A DNA stretch of 64,000 nucleotides from Streptomyces longwoodensis (GTDB lineage Bacteria > Actinomycetota > Actinomycetes > Streptomycetales > Streptomycetaceae). The DNA lies in assembly GCF_001514125.1 (NCBI RefSeq), contig NZ_KQ948553.1:385501-449500 (forward strand), written 5' to 3'. Every line of letters starts with the position of its first letter. Positions within the stretch are counted from its first letter, which is position 1. Positions 6,903 through 15,884 of the stretch are shown piece by piece. The notes under the pieces are model-generated. The model was not told where the DNA came from, did no database searches, and worked only from the letters and a program-made list of their open reading frames with translations. The position numbers and the translations under genes are program-made.

Positions 6903-7943
6903 ATGACGCACGCACCCACCCCCGCAGCGACGCTCCCCGCCCACCGGCAGCTCCCGATCATCGACCTGTCCGCGGCCGACCGCGGACCGCGCGCGCGTGC
7001 CCTGCTGCACGCCCAGCTGCACAGCGCCGCCCACGACGTCGGCTTCTTCCAGCTCATCGGCCACGGCGTGACCCGCCAGGAGACCGACCGGCTGCTGACC
7101 GCGATGCGGCGGTTCTTCGCCCTGCCGGAGGCCGAGCGGCTCGCCCTCGACAACGTCCACTCCCCCCACTTCCGCGGCTACACCCGCACCGGCGACGAGC
7201 GCACCGGCGGCCGGCGCGACTGGCGCGACCAGCTCGACATCGGCGCCGAGCGGCCGGCCCGGGTCCCGGGCCCCGGGGAGCCGGCGTACTGGTGGCTGGA
7301 GGGGCCCAACCAGTGGCCCGCGTCGCTGCCGGAGCTGCGCACGGCCGCGCTGCACTGGATCGAGCGGCTGAGCGCGGTCGCCGAGCGGCTGCTGCACGAG
7401 CTGCTCGCCTCGATCGGCGCGCCCGCCGACTTCTACGACAACGTCTTCGGCGACCGGGCGCACCCGCAGCTGAAGCTGGTGCGCTACCCCGGGACCGCCG
7501 AGGACGGCGCCGACCAGGGCGTCGGCGTGCACAAGGACTACGGCTTCCTGACCCTGCTGCTCCAGGACGAGGTGGGCGGGCTCCAGGTGCAGCGCGAGGA
7601 CGGGCAGTTCCACGACGTCCCGCCGATCGAGGGCGCCTTCGTGGTGAACCTCGGCGAGCTCCTCGAGGTCGCCACCGACGGCTACCTGCTCGCCACCAAC
7701 CACCGCGTGGTCTCGCCGCCCGGCGGGGTGGAGCGCTACTCGGTGCCGTTCTTCTACAACCCGCGCCTGGACGCGCGCGTGGAGCCGCTGCCCTTCCCGC
7801 ACGCCCCGGCGGCGCCCGGCGTCACGGACGACCCGGCCAACCCGCTGTTCGCCGAATACGGCTACAACGAGCTCAAGGGCAAGCTGCGGGCCCACCCGCT
7901 GGTCGCCCGCCGGCACCACGCGGGGCTGCTGACCCCGGCGTGA
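6903..7943 (+). CDS. 2-oxoglutarate/Fe(II)-dependent oxygenase, isopenicillin N synthase-like
   Basis: 346 residues with the DIOX_N segment (DVGFFQLIGHGV, about 45-56) and the jelly-roll Fe(II) domain. Iron ligands are seen as His210 and Asp212 in GVHKDYG, and His267 in TNHRVV. Arg278 and Ser280 (RYS) would hold the 2-oxoglutarate carboxylate. The enzyme is cytosolic and would hydroxylate, desaturate or cyclise a small substrate with O2. True isopenicillin N synthases lack 2OG, but this sequence keeps the RxS pair, so a general 2OG oxygenase is more likely. It is preceded by the leader-peptide region and overlaps the convergent PaaX-type gene by 71 bp. No biosynthetic cluster surrounds it; substrate unknown. 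Confidence 0.88.
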   Translation: MTHAPTPAATLPAHRQLPIIDLSAADRGPRARALLHAQLHSAAHDVGFFQLIGHGVTRQETDRLLTAMRRFFALPEAERLALDNVHSPHFRGYTRTGDERTGGRRDWRDQLDIGAERPARVPGPGEPAYWWLEGPNQWPASLPELRTAALHWIERLSAVAERLLHELLASIGAPADFYDNVFGDRAHPQLKLVRYPGTAEDGADQGVGVHKDYGFLTLLLQDEVGGLQVQREDGQFHDVPPIEGAFVVNLGELLEVATDGYLLATNHRVVSPPGGVERYSVPFFYNPRLDARVEPLPFPHAPAAPGVTDDPANPLFAEYGYNELKGKLRAHPLVARRHHAGLLTPA

Positions 7944-8859
7944 GCCGGCCGAGCGCGTCCCCGTAGAGGCGGAACAGGCGCAGTCCCGCCGGCCCGTCGG
8001 TGTCCGTCCCGCGCAGGCGGTGCCAGCAGTCGGCGGTCAGGCGTCGTGCGTGGGCGCCGGGCCACGGCTGGGGCAGCAGTTCCGGCGGAAGCAGCGGGTC
8101 GGGGTCAATCGCCCTGGTGAACTCGGCGGCGAGTTCCACCGCCATCGCCAGTCGTCCGGCCGACGCCGCGCTGTCGGTGCCGTCGCCCCCGGCCGGCGCG
8201 TCCAGCCGGGCCAGGCAGTGCTGCGCGAACGCGGTGAGCCGTTCGTAGCGGGCGGCGACGTCTTCCAGGGGCCACAGCCCGGCGGCCAGCGCGGCGGGGT
8301 CGGTGAGGGTGCCCACGCGCAGGTCGGTGCTGGTCAGGAAGGTCAGGGAGTCCAGGACGCCGAGGCGGCGGGCGTGGGCCTCGACGATGTCGGCGACGTC
8401 GTTGGCGGTGACGTAGAGGCCGCCCTGGAGGGGGGCCGCTCCGAGGTGCAGGAGGGTGTCCCGCAGGGCGTCGCGGGTGGTGCGCCGCGCTTCGGGGACG
8501 GCGAACGCGAACAGGTGCCAGACCCCGTCCCAGGGGGCGTGCCCGGCGTCCTGCCGGTAGGCGTGGTGTACGTACGCCGCGTCGGGCGCGAGGGCGCCGG
8601 TCGGGTCGGCGACGGCCCGCAGGACCGCCTTGCGCCCGCGGCCCTCCTGGGTGAACCGCCCGTCGGCGACGAGGCGCCTGACGCACAGGCGCACCTGTTG
8701 ATCGGTCATGCCCAGCAGGACCGCAACGCCGTACAGCTCGGCGGCGTCCACGGTGCCGTCCTCCCGCACGAGCGCGTGCACGAGCAGCCGGGTGGGCACC
8801 TCCGGCCGCGGGGGGCCGTCCGCTCCGGTACCGGTGGCGGGTGTGCCGGCGGCCGTCAC
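7873..8859 (-). CDS. PaaX-family transcriptional regulator
   Basis: About 328 residues. An N-terminal winged helix-turn-helix (TRLLVHALVREDG, LLGMTDQQVRLCVRRLVADG) is followed by the PaaX-type central and C-terminal regions (GVWHLFAFAVPEARRTTRDALRD, LGAAPLQGGLYVT). Family members are repressors that sense acyl- or aryl-CoA esters, classically phenylacetyl-CoA. There are no phenylacetate genes nearby. GTG at 8859 overlaps the TGA of the upstream acetyltransferase gene by 4 nt (GTGA), so the two are translationally coupled. Its 3' end overlaps the oxygenase gene on the other strand by 71 bp. The inverted repeat at 9545-9580 is a candidate target. Confidence 0.82.
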   Translation of the reverse strand: MTAAGTPATGTGADGPPRPEVPTRLLVHALVREDGTVDAAELYGVAVLLGMTDQQVRLCVRRLVADGRFTQEGRGRKAVLRAVADPTGALAPDAAYVHHAYRQDAGHAPWDGVWHLFAFAVPEARRTTRDALRDTLLHLGAAPLQGGLYVTANDVADIVEAHARRLGVLDSLTFLTSTDLRVGTLTDPAALAAGLWPLEDVAARYERLTAFAQHCLARLDAPAGGDGTDSAASAGRLAMAVELAAEFTRAIDPDPLLPPELLPQPWPGAHARRLTADCWHRLRGTDTDGPAGLRLFRLYGDALGRLTPGSAAPRGAGGRPAGGPAACP

Positions 8860-9494
8860 CGCCCGTCCCCCGCGGTGCGGTCCGCCCCGGTGACGGGCCG
8901 GTACATGGTCGTCACGGCGCCGAATCCCAGCAGGCGGCGCAGGTAGGGCGTCCGCTCGGTGTGCCGGGCGACGTAGCCGTGGCGTTCGTACAGGGCCCGG
9001 GCGCGGGGGTTGGTGTCGATGACGTCCAGCCGGATGCGCCGGCATCCGTTCTCGGCGGCGACGGCGGCGACCTGCGCCAGCAGGAGGCTGCCGATCCCCT
9101 GGCCCCGGTGGCGCGCGTCCACCGCGATGCCGTCCATGACGAGCTCCGCCTCCTCGGGGGTGCGGTCGAACAGGGCGAGTACGGCGAGCCGGGGCAGGCC
9201 CCGGAGGACGCCGTAGGTGGACAGGACGTCCGGCACGTCGCCGCCGGTCAGCGCGCGCCCGCCGAGGCGGTAGCCCGCGACGCCGACCACCGTGCCGTCG
9301 GCGAGGGCGGTCACGCCCCGGTCGTGGTTCAGGTGCGCGGCGATGAAGGCCCGCCCGGTCTCCGGGGGGTCGAGGGCCGGGCCGAGTTTACGGCCGAACG
9401 CTTCCCAGTAGAGCGCGGCCACCTCCCCCTCGGCCCCCTCGGGCACACCTCGTCGGCACGTGACGGTCCCGTTCCGCGCGTTCGTGGGCTCCAT
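8856..9494 (-). CDS. GNAT-family N-acetyltransferase
   Basis: About 212 residues. The acetyl-CoA-binding motif is DARHRGQGIGSLLLAQVAAVA (positions roughly 130-150), followed by LDVIDTNPRARALYERHGYVARHT, the usual motif B with ALYxxxGF/Y. ATG at 9494 follows GGGGGAG at proper spacing; a longer frame to 9551 is possible. It is coupled to the PaaX-type regulator by a GTGA overlap. The gene is divergent from a membrane-anchored hydrolase across a 92-bp AT-rich promoter region. Substrate unknown. Confidence 0.85.
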   Translation of the reverse strand: MEPTNARNGTVTCRRGVPEGAEGEVAALYWEAFGRKLGPALDPPETGRAFIAAHLNHDRGVTALADGTVVGVAGYRLGGRALTGGDVPDVLSTYGVLRGLPRLAVLALFDRTPEEAELVMDGIAVDARHRGQGIGSLLLAQVAAVAAENGCRRIRLDVIDTNPRARALYERHGYVARHTERTPYLRRLLGFGAVTTMYRPVTGADRTAGDGR

Positions 9495-9544
9495 GCTCCT
9501 GCTCCCCCAGCCTCTCCGATCCCCTTGCCCTATCGATTCTAATA

Positions 9545-9580
9545 CGTTCATCCTTGATACGAGCGTTTTTACTATGAACG
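9545..9580. promoter_or_regulatory. divergent promoter region with CGTTCAT/ATGAACG inverted repeat
   Basis: CGTTCAT (9545-9551) and ATGAACG (9574-9580) form a 7-bp inverted repeat with 22 bp between. This is the most AT-rich stretch nearby, and the hydrolase gene starts 7 bp after it. It is a plausible operator shared by the acetyltransferase-PaaX pair and the hydrolase. Confidence 0.4.
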
Positions 9581-9586
9581 GAATGA

Positions 9587-10693
9587 ATGACAGATCGGAG
9601 CGGTCCGGTGCTGGGACGACGGAGGACGGGCAGGACGGTCCGCGCGCGGCGGGGGCGGCGGTACCTGCTGTGGACCCTGGTGGGCGCCCTGCTCGTGGCG
9701 GGCGGGCTCGGCGGGGTCGTGGTGTGGCGGAACACCTACGACCTCCGCGAGGAACGCGTGGTGCTGCGGCACCACGGTCACCGCCTGGACGGGGTACTGG
9801 CCCGCCCGTCCTCGGGCGGGGGGCCGTTCGGGCTGGTGGTCTTCGTGCACGGGGACGGGCCAGTGGACGCCACCCACGACACCTTCTACCGGCCCCTGTG
9901 GGAGGCGTTCGCGCGGGCGGGTTACGCCTCGCTGTCCTTCAGCAAGCCGGGGGTGGCCGGCTCGGAGGGCGACTGGCTCGACCAGAGCATGGACGACCGC
10001 GCCGAGGAGACACTCGCCGCCGTGGCCTGGGCGCGCGGGCGTCCCGGGATCGACGGGCGCCGCATCGGACTGTGGGGGGCCAGCCAGGCCGGATGGGTCC
10101 TGCCCAAGGTCGCCGCGAAGGACCGGGGCATACGTTTCGTCATCGCCGTCTCCCCGGCCGTCAACTGGCTGCGGCAGGGCCGCTACAACCTGCTCGCCGA
10201 ACTCCGGCGGGAAGGCGCCGGCCCGCAGCGCGTCGAGGCGGCGCTGCGCCGCCGCGAGACGACCGTGCGGCTGCTGAGGAGGGGCGCGACCTACGCCGAG
10301 TACCGCGCGGCGGTCGGTGACCCGGACGGCGTCACGCCCGCCCGGTGGCGGTTCATCTCGGCGAACTACGCCTCCGACGCGGTCGCCGACCTGCGCGCCA
10401 TGAAGGGGACCCCCGTCCTGCTCGTGCTGGCCGGCCACGACGTGAACGTGGACGTCAAGGAGACGCAGGCCGTGTACCGCGAAGTCCTCCCCGCCTCCAC
10501 GCTGAGCGTCGAGCACTACCCGGACGCCACGCACTCGCTGGTGGACCACGCCACGGAACGCTCGTCGCTGCGGCTGACCGCGACCGCCGTCCTCGCGCCA
10601 CGGAAGCTGTACGCGGCGGGATTCCTGGACCGCCAGACCCGTTTCCTGCGGGAGACCGGCGCGCGCCGGGGAGACACGTCGGCGTCTCCCTGA
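9587..10693 (+). CDS. membrane-anchored alpha/beta hydrolase (dienelactone hydrolase-like)
   Basis: 368 residues. A basic N-terminus (RRGRR) leads into one membrane segment at about 27-47 with the bulk outside, as expected of a signal anchor. The hydrolase domain has VVFVHGDG (84-91), nucleophile Ser166 in GASQAGW, an acid in VLAGHDVNVD and a late histidine in HSLVDH, so the catalytic triad is complete. It likely cleaves an ester or similar bond at the cell surface; substrate unknown. ATG at 9587 is used, with another ATG 4 bp upstream in a different frame. It is divergent from the acetyltransferase/PaaX pair. Confidence 0.85.
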   Translation: MTDRSGPVLGRRRTGRTVRARRGRRYLLWTLVGALLVAGGLGGVVVWRNTYDLREERVVLRHHGHRLDGVLARPSSGGGPFGLVVFVHGDGPVDATHDTFYRPLWEAFARAGYASLSFSKPGVAGSEGDWLDQSMDDRAEETLAAVAWARGRPGIDGRRIGLWGASQAGWVLPKVAAKDRGIRFVIAVSPAVNWLRQGRYNLLAELRREGAGPQRVEAALRRRETTVRLLRRGATYAEYRAAVGDPDGVTPARWRFISANYASDAVADLRAMKGTPVLLVLAGHDVNVDVKETQAVYREVLPASTLSVEHYPDATHSLVDHATERSSLRLTATAVLAPRKLYAAGFLDRQTRFLRETGARRGDTSASP

Positions 10694-10770
10694 CGCCGAT
10701 CCGGGACCGGCGGTGCCACGCGCCCGCACCGCCGGTCACGCCGGTCACGCCGGTCTCTCGGCGAGCGGCG

Positions 10771-11871
10771 TCAGGAAGCGATGTCCGCGTACCCCTCCAC
10801 CTCGCGCGGGTCGCGCGGGCCCGGGCCCATGTAGCGGGCGGACGGGCGCACCAGGCGGCCCGTGCGCTTTTGCTCCAGGATGTGCGCCGACCAGCCCGCG
10901 GTGCGGGCGCAGGTGAACATCGAGGTGAACATGTGCGCCGGGACCTCGGCGAAGTCCAGGACGATCGCGGCCCAGAACTCGACGTTCGTGGCGAGGACGC
11001 GGTCGGGGCGGCGGTTGTGCAGCTCCTCCAGCGCGGCCTTCTCCAGCGCCTCGGCGATCTCGAAGCGGGGGGCGCCCAGCTCGCGCGCGGTGCGGCGCAG
11101 GACGCGGGCGCGGGGGTCCTCGGCGCGGTAGACGCGGTGCCCGAAGCCCATCAGGCGCTCGCCCCGGTCGAGGGCCTGCTTGACGTACGCCTCGGCGTCG
11201 CCGGTGCGCTCGATCTCCTCGATCATGCCGAGCACGCGTGAGGGGGCGCCGCCGTGCAGCGGGCCGGACATGGCGCCCACGGCGCCCGAGAGGGCCGCGG
11301 CGACATCGGCGCCGGTGGAGGCGATGACGCGCGCGGTGAAGGTGGAGGCGTTCATGCCGTGCTCGGCGGCGGACGTCCAGTAGGCGTCCACGGCGGCCAC
11401 GTGCTTGGGGTCGGGCTCGCCCCGCCAGCGGATCATGAACCGCTCGACGACGGACTGCGCCTGGTCTATCTCGCGCTGCGGGACCATGGGCAGGCCCTGG
11501 CCGCGGGCGGACTGGGCGACGTAGGACAGGGCCATGACGGCGGCCCGGGCCAGGTCGTCCCGGGCCTGGTCGGCGTCGATGTCCAGGAGCGGTTTCAGGC
11601 CCCAGACGGGGGCGAGCATGGCCAGCGCGGACTGCACGTCGACGCGGATGTCACCGGAGTGGACGGGGATGGGGAACGGCTCGGCGGGCGGCAGGCCGGG
11701 GTTGAAGGCGCCGTCCACGAGCAGGCCCCAGACGTTGCCGAAGGAGACGTGACCGACCAGGTCCTCGATGTCGACGCCCCGGTACCGCAGGGCGCCGCCC
11801 TCCTTGTCCGGTTCGGCGATCTCGGTCTCGAATGCGACGACTCCCTCGAGCCCGGGTACGAAGTCGGACAT
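10771..11871 (-). CDS. citrate synthase-family protein (second citrate synthase)
   Basis: 366 residues, the short bacterial citrate/2-methylcitrate synthase type. Catalytic residues are visible: His206 in GPLHGGAPS, His245 in GFGHRVYR, and Asp306 in VLDFAEVP. It would condense acetyl-CoA, or possibly propionyl-CoA, with oxaloacetate. No prpB/prpD neighbours are seen, so methylcitrate activity is not supported by context. ATG at 11871 follows GAGGAG at 8 nt; a longer frame to 12000 is rejected. It is divergent from pdxH across about 300 bp (11872-12174), in which I see no further gene. Confidence 0.92.
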   Translation of the reverse strand: MSDFVPGLEGVVAFETEIAEPDKEGGALRYRGVDIEDLVGHVSFGNVWGLLVDGAFNPGLPPAEPFPIPVHSGDIRVDVQSALAMLAPVWGLKPLLDIDADQARDDLARAAVMALSYVAQSARGQGLPMVPQREIDQAQSVVERFMIRWRGEPDPKHVAAVDAYWTSAAEHGMNASTFTARVIASTGADVAAALSGAVGAMSGPLHGGAPSRVLGMIEEIERTGDAEAYVKQALDRGERLMGFGHRVYRAEDPRARVLRRTARELGAPRFEIAEALEKAALEELHNRRPDRVLATNVEFWAAIVLDFAEVPAHMFTSMFTCARTAGWSAHILEQKRTGRLVRPSARYMGPGPRDPREVEGYADIAS

Positions 11872-12174
11872 CAGGCGGCTCCTCGTGAGGTGAGTGACAG
11901 GTGGTGCGTCCGGTGGGACGACCAGGTGTCGGGCGGCTGGGGAGGGTGAGGGGCCCGTGGATCCGCGGTCGTGTCCCGGCTCGCGGTCCTGGGCGCCCAC
12001 CCCTGTGATGCCCCGTGCGGTCGGCGGTCACCCCACCGGCACGGCACCAGCACGATATCCCCGGAGTGCCACCTTTGGGGAGCCCCCGCGGCACTCAGTG
12101 CCATCTGGGTCGGGCGGTGGTCTTCCGGTCCGGGGACCGGGCGGTGCGGGCGGACCATGCGGCAAGATGACCAT

Positions 12175-12867
12175 GTGAGCGACCGAGACGCCGTCCCGTA
12201 CGATCCCGCCGCCGAACCCGCGCCCGATCCCGCGTCGATGCGCAAGCAGTACCGGGCCGAGGGCCTCGACGCGTCCGACCTGGCCGCGACGCCGGTGGAG
12301 CAGTTCGCCCGCTGGTTCCGGGACGCGGCCCTGGAGGCCCACCTGTTCGAGCCGAACGCGATGGTCGTGTCCACGGCCGACGCCGAGGGCCGGCCCAGCT
12401 CACGCACGGTGCTGCTGAAGCAGTTCGACGAGCGGGGCTTCGTCTTCTACACCAACTACGACTCCCGCAAGGGCCGCGACCTCGCCGAGAACCCCCACGT
12501 GTCGCTGCTGTTCCCCTGGCACCCGATGGCCCGGCAGGTCGTCGTGCGGGGCGTGGCGGTGCGCACCGGGCGCGACGAGACCGCCGCGTACTTCCGGACC
12601 CGGCCGCACGGCTCCCAGCTGGGCGCCTGGGCGAGCGCCCAGTCCACGGTGATCGCCTCGCGCGAGGGCCTGGACGCGGCGTACGCCGAGCTGGAGGCCC
12701 GCTACCCGGAGGGCGAGCAGGTGCCCGTGCCGCCGCACTGGGGCGGCTTCCGGGTCACCCCCGAGCGCGTGGAGTTCTGGCAGGGCCGCCTGAACCGCCT
12801 CCACGACCGCCTGGCTTACGTCGCCGGACCCGACGGCGGCTGGCGGGTGGAGCGACTGAGCCCCTGA
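12175..12867 (+). CDS. pdxH: pyridoxamine 5'-phosphate oxidase
   Basis: 230 residues. The enzyme uses FMN to oxidise pyridoxine or pyridoxamine 5'-phosphate to pyridoxal 5'-phosphate. FMN and substrate motifs are present: RTVLLKQFDERGFVFYTNY, SRKGRDLAENP, RQVVVRGVAVR, RPHGSQLGAWAS, and the C-terminal signature GFRVTPERVEFWQGR followed by RLHDR. The GTG start at 12175 sits 6 nt after a -10-like CAAGAT (12163-12168), so the message is probably leaderless. Length matches the family. Confidence 0.95.
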   Translation: MSDRDAVPYDPAAEPAPDPASMRKQYRAEGLDASDLAATPVEQFARWFRDAALEAHLFEPNAMVVSTADAEGRPSSRTVLLKQFDERGFVFYTNYDSRKGRDLAENPHVSLLFPWHPMARQVVVRGVAVRTGRDETAAYFRTRPHGSQLGAWASAQSTVIASREGLDAAYAELEARYPEGEQVPVPPHWGGFRVTPERVEFWQGRLNRLHDRLAYVAGPDGGWRVERLSP

Positions 12868-12909
12868 GGGTGCCGTGACCGCCGGTGACGGTCCCGGCCG
12901 GACGTCGGC

Positions 12910-13557
12910 TCAGGCGAGGGCCGTGTCCAGGAGGTCCGCCCATTGCGCCACCACACGGGCGCGGCGGGTCGTGTCGTCGGTGAGGAGGTTGGCGAGGCCC
13001 AGGCCGCGGGCCATGTCCAGGAGGCCCTGGACGGTCTCGCGGACGCCGGGGCGGGACTCGTCGGCGCCGAGCAGTTCGACGGCTATGCGGTGGGTCTCCC
13101 GGCCCACGCGGGCCTCCAGCTCGGTGACCCGGGGGCGCAGCTGCTCCTCGTCGGAGGCGGCGACCCACAGGTGCAGGGCGGCCCGGAACAGGGGGCCGGT
13201 GTACAGGTCGACCAGGGCGGCGACGACCGCGCGCCGGTCGCCGGACGCGCCCTGCGGGAACAGGGCGCGCAGGGCCGTGGAGCGCTCCTCGGCGACGTAC
13301 TCGACGGCCGCGGTGAACAGGTCCTCACGGGTGCGGAAGTGGTGCTGGGCGGCGCCCCGGGAGACACCGGCGCGCTCGGCGACGACGGAGACCGTGGAGC
13401 CCGCCCAGCCGCGCTCGGCGAGGCAGGCCACGGCGGCCTCCAGGAGCCGCTGCCGGGTGGCGCGGCTGCGGTCCTGCTTGGGCAGGCGCTCCGCGCGCGC
13501 GTCGGCCGTCGCCGCACCGGAAGGGGTGCCGGTCGAGGCACCGGTCACAGCACCCAT
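12910..13557 (-). CDS. TetR-family regulator of the acyl-CoA operon
   Basis: 215 residues. The helix-turn-helix lies at about 32-80 (RQRLLEAAVACLAERGW, VVAERAGVSRGAAQHHF). The C-terminal domain reads like the ligand pocket of acyl-CoA-sensing TetR proteins, with LLDMARGLGLANLL. It is the last gene of an eight-gene minus-strand operon and overlaps the enoyl-CoA hydratase gene by 13 nt. It probably represses the operon through the palindrome at 23019-23032, ten kilobases upstream at the operon head. That link is inference. The position mirrors atuR of the Pseudomonas atu cluster, although atuR is not at the operon end there. Confidence 0.88.
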   Translation of the reverse strand: MGAVTGASTGTPSGAATADARAERLPKQDRSRATRQRLLEAAVACLAERGWAGSTVSVVAERAGVSRGAAQHHFRTREDLFTAAVEYVAEERSTALRALFPQGASGDRRAVVAALVDLYTGPLFRAALHLWVAASDEEQLRPRVTELEARVGRETHRIAVELLGADESRPGVRETVQGLLDMARGLGLANLLTDDTTRRARVVAQWADLLDTALA

Positions 13558-14288
13558 GAGGGATCCCGTCGTTCGAGGAAGGCCGTCATCCCCTCGCGGG
13601 CCGGCGGGGAGGCGAACAGCCGGGCCGAGAGCGCGGTCAGGGTGGCCGCGTCCCGGTCGAAGGTCTCCAGCACCCTAGTCGTGAGCAGCCGTTTCGTCTC
13701 GGCCAGGGCCTCGGGCGCGGATCGCCGCAGCCCGTCGAGGACGGGGTCGAGGACGGCGTCCACCTCCTCGCCGTCGCCCGCGGCCGCGGTGAGCAGGCCG
13801 GTGCGGGCCGCCTCGACGGCGTCGAAGCGCTCGCCGGTGAGGTAGTAGCGGGCCAGGGCGCGCGGGTCGACGCGGTCCAGGAGCGTCAGCGAGATGACGG
13901 CCGGGGCCACGCCGATGCGCACCTCCGTGAAGGCGAACGTCGCCGCGCGGGACGCGACCGCGATGTCGCAGGCGGCCAGGAGGCCGAGGCCGCCCGCGCG
14001 GACGTGGCCGGTGACCCGCGCGACCACCGGCCGGGGCAGTTCCACGATCCGGCGCAGCAGGTCCACGAGCGCGTCGGGGTGCGGCGGGTCGCGCAGGTCG
14101 GCGCCGGCGCTGAACGTGCCGCCGGTGTGGGTGAGGACGACGGCGCGGACACCGGGGTCGCCGGCGCAGTCGGCGAGGGCTTCCGCCAGCTCGGCGACGA
14201 GCGCCGCCGAGAGGGCGTTGCGGTTGTCCGGGGAGTCGAGCGCGAGGGTCTCCACGCCCCGCGCGCGGGTACGGCCGATCAGTGTCAT
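13545..14288 (-). CDS. enoyl-CoA hydratase/isomerase-family protein
   Basis: 247 residues, crotonase fold. Oxyanion-hole segments are GGTFSAGADLRD (first) and GHVRAGGLGLLAACDIAVAS (second). The usual catalytic glutamate pair is not obvious, and the second segment has RAGGLG where GAGLG/GGGxG is typical, so the exact reaction is uncertain. ATG overlaps the ligase stop in ATGA, showing translational coupling, and its own 3' end overlaps the TetR gene. In the operon it would hydrate an enoyl-CoA formed by the dehydrogenase or carboxylase steps. Confidence 0.88.
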   Translation of the reverse strand: MTLIGRTRARGVETLALDSPDNRNALSAALVAELAEALADCAGDPGVRAVVLTHTGGTFSAGADLRDPPHPDALVDLLRRIVELPRPVVARVTGHVRAGGLGLLAACDIAVASRAATFAFTEVRIGVAPAVISLTLLDRVDPRALARYYLTGERFDAVEAARTGLLTAAAGDGEEVDAVLDPVLDGLRRSAPEALAETKRLLTTRVLETFDRDAATLTALSARLFASPPAREGMTAFLERRDPSWVL

Positions 14289-15853
14289 GTGCGCTCCCTG
14301 AGCTGCCGGCGCAGGATCTTCCCGGACACGGCGCGCGGCACGGCGTCGATGAAGGTGACGCGGCGCACGCGCTTGTACGGGGCGACCCGCTCGGCGACGT
14401 ACATCATGACCTCGCCCGCGGAGAGGTCGGCGGCGGTGGGCTGGCGGACCACGAACGCGTGCGGCACCTCGTTGCGGTCGTCGTCGTGGGCGCCGATGAC
14501 GGCCGCGTCCGCGATGCCCGGGTGGGTGAGCAGCAGCGCCTCCAGCTCGGCCGGGGCGACCTGGAAGCCCTTGTACTTGATGAGTTCCTTGACCCGGTCG
14601 ACGACGAACAGCCAGCCGTCCCGGTCGACATGGCCGACGTCGCCGGTGTGCAGCCAGCCGTCGCGGTCGATCATCGCCTCGGTGGCGTCGGGGCGCCCGA
14701 GGTAGCCCTTCATGACCTGCGGGCCGCGGATGAGGATCTCGCCCGCCTCGCCGACGCCGAGGTCCTTGCCGGGGTCGTCGAGGGAGACGACGCGCATCTC
14801 GGTGCCGGCGATGAGCTTGCCGACGGTGCCGGGCGGGGCCTCCTCCATGGCGTCCAGCGGGACCACGTGCGTGCCCGGGGACAGCTCGGTCATGCCGTAC
14901 GCCTGGCCGACCGGCGGCAGGCCCAGCCGCTGCGCGCAGGCGGCGGCGAGGTCGGCGTCCAGGGGTGCGGCGGCGCTGATGACGTACCGCAGGGACGACA
15001 GGTCGTACTGCGCGACCGCCGGGTGCTTGGCGAGGGCCAGCACGATCGGCGGAGCCACGTACAGCCCGGTGATGCGGTGGGTCTGGATCGCGGCGAGGAA
15101 CGCCTCCAGCTCGAAGCGGGGCAGCACGACGACCGTGGCGCCCTTGCGCAGCGGTGCGTTCATCAGGGCGGTCAGCCCGTAGATGTGGAAGAACGGCAGC
15201 ACGGCGAGGATGCGGTCGTCCGGTCCCGCCGGGACCGCGGGTTCCAGCTGGGCGAGGTTGGTGGCGATCTGCCGGTGGGTGAGCATCACGCCCTTGGGGA
15301 CGCCGGTCGTGCCCGAGGAGTACGGCAGGGCCGCCACGTCCTCCACGGGGTCGATGTCCGGCCGGGGCTCGGGGGCGCGAGAGGCGAGCATGTCGATCAG
15401 CGAGCGGTGGCCGGGCGCGCTGTCGCAGACGAAGACCTCCTCGACGCCGCCCGCGAGTTCCGCCGCGCGGCGGGCCGTCGCCAGCAGCGGGGAGACGGTG
15501 ACGATCCACCGGGCCCCCGAGTCGCCGAGCTGCTTGGCGAACTCCTCGGGCGTGCACAGCGGGTGCACGGTGGTGACCGAGGCGCCCGCGCGCGTGGCCG
15601 CATAGAAGGCGAGCGGGAAGGCGACCGTGTTGGGGCTGTGCAGGGCCAGTACGTCCCCCTTGCGCACCCCGGCCTCGGCGAGTGCGGCGGCCACCCGGCG
15701 GTGGAAGCGGTCGACCTGGTCGTACGTGAGCGTGGTGCCGTCCGTGCCGTCGATCAGCGCCGGCCGGTCGCCGAACTCGGCGGCACGGCCCAGCACGGCC
15801 TCGTGGATGGGCAGGTCGACGGGCGGGACGTCTGCGTACTCGCTGCGGAACAT
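14285..15853 (-). CDS. acyl/aryl-CoA ligase, 4-coumarate:CoA ligase type
   Basis: 522 residues, ANL superfamily. The ATP-binding A3 motif PYSSGTTGVPKGVMLTH lies at about 177-193. GQAYGMTE (A5) follows, then GYLGRPDATEAMIDRDGWLHTGD (A7), the hinge VDRVKELIKYKGFQV, and a C-terminal SGKILRR lysine. It activates a carboxylic acid to its CoA thioester. A close S. coelicolor relative was characterised in vitro as a cinnamate/4-coumarate:CoA ligase. Here it sits among acyl-CoA dehydrogenase and carboxylase genes, so a branched or terpenoid acid is an alternative substrate. It overlaps the hydratase gene by 4 nt and starts 31 bp after the dehydrogenase gene. Confidence 0.92.
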   Translation of the reverse strand: MFRSEYADVPPVDLPIHEAVLGRAAEFGDRPALIDGTDGTTLTYDQVDRFHRRVAAALAEAGVRKGDVLALHSPNTVAFPLAFYAATRAGASVTTVHPLCTPEEFAKQLGDSGARWIVTVSPLLATARRAAELAGGVEEVFVCDSAPGHRSLIDMLASRAPEPRPDIDPVEDVAALPYSSGTTGVPKGVMLTHRQIATNLAQLEPAVPAGPDDRILAVLPFFHIYGLTALMNAPLRKGATVVVLPRFELEAFLAAIQTHRITGLYVAPPIVLALAKHPAVAQYDLSSLRYVISAAAPLDADLAAACAQRLGLPPVGQAYGMTELSPGTHVVPLDAMEEAPPGTVGKLIAGTEMRVVSLDDPGKDLGVGEAGEILIRGPQVMKGYLGRPDATEAMIDRDGWLHTGDVGHVDRDGWLFVVDRVKELIKYKGFQVAPAELEALLLTHPGIADAAVIGAHDDDRNEVPHAFVVRQPTAADLSAGEVMMYVAERVAPYKRVRRVTFIDAVPRAVSGKILRRQLRERT

Positions 15854-15884
15854 GGTTCCTCCTCACGCACGCCGGCGTGCGTCG

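Noticed and set aside
6903..7943. Calling the oxygenase a true isopenicillin N synthase
   Set aside because: It keeps the RxS 2-oxoglutarate pair and lacks any penicillin cluster context.
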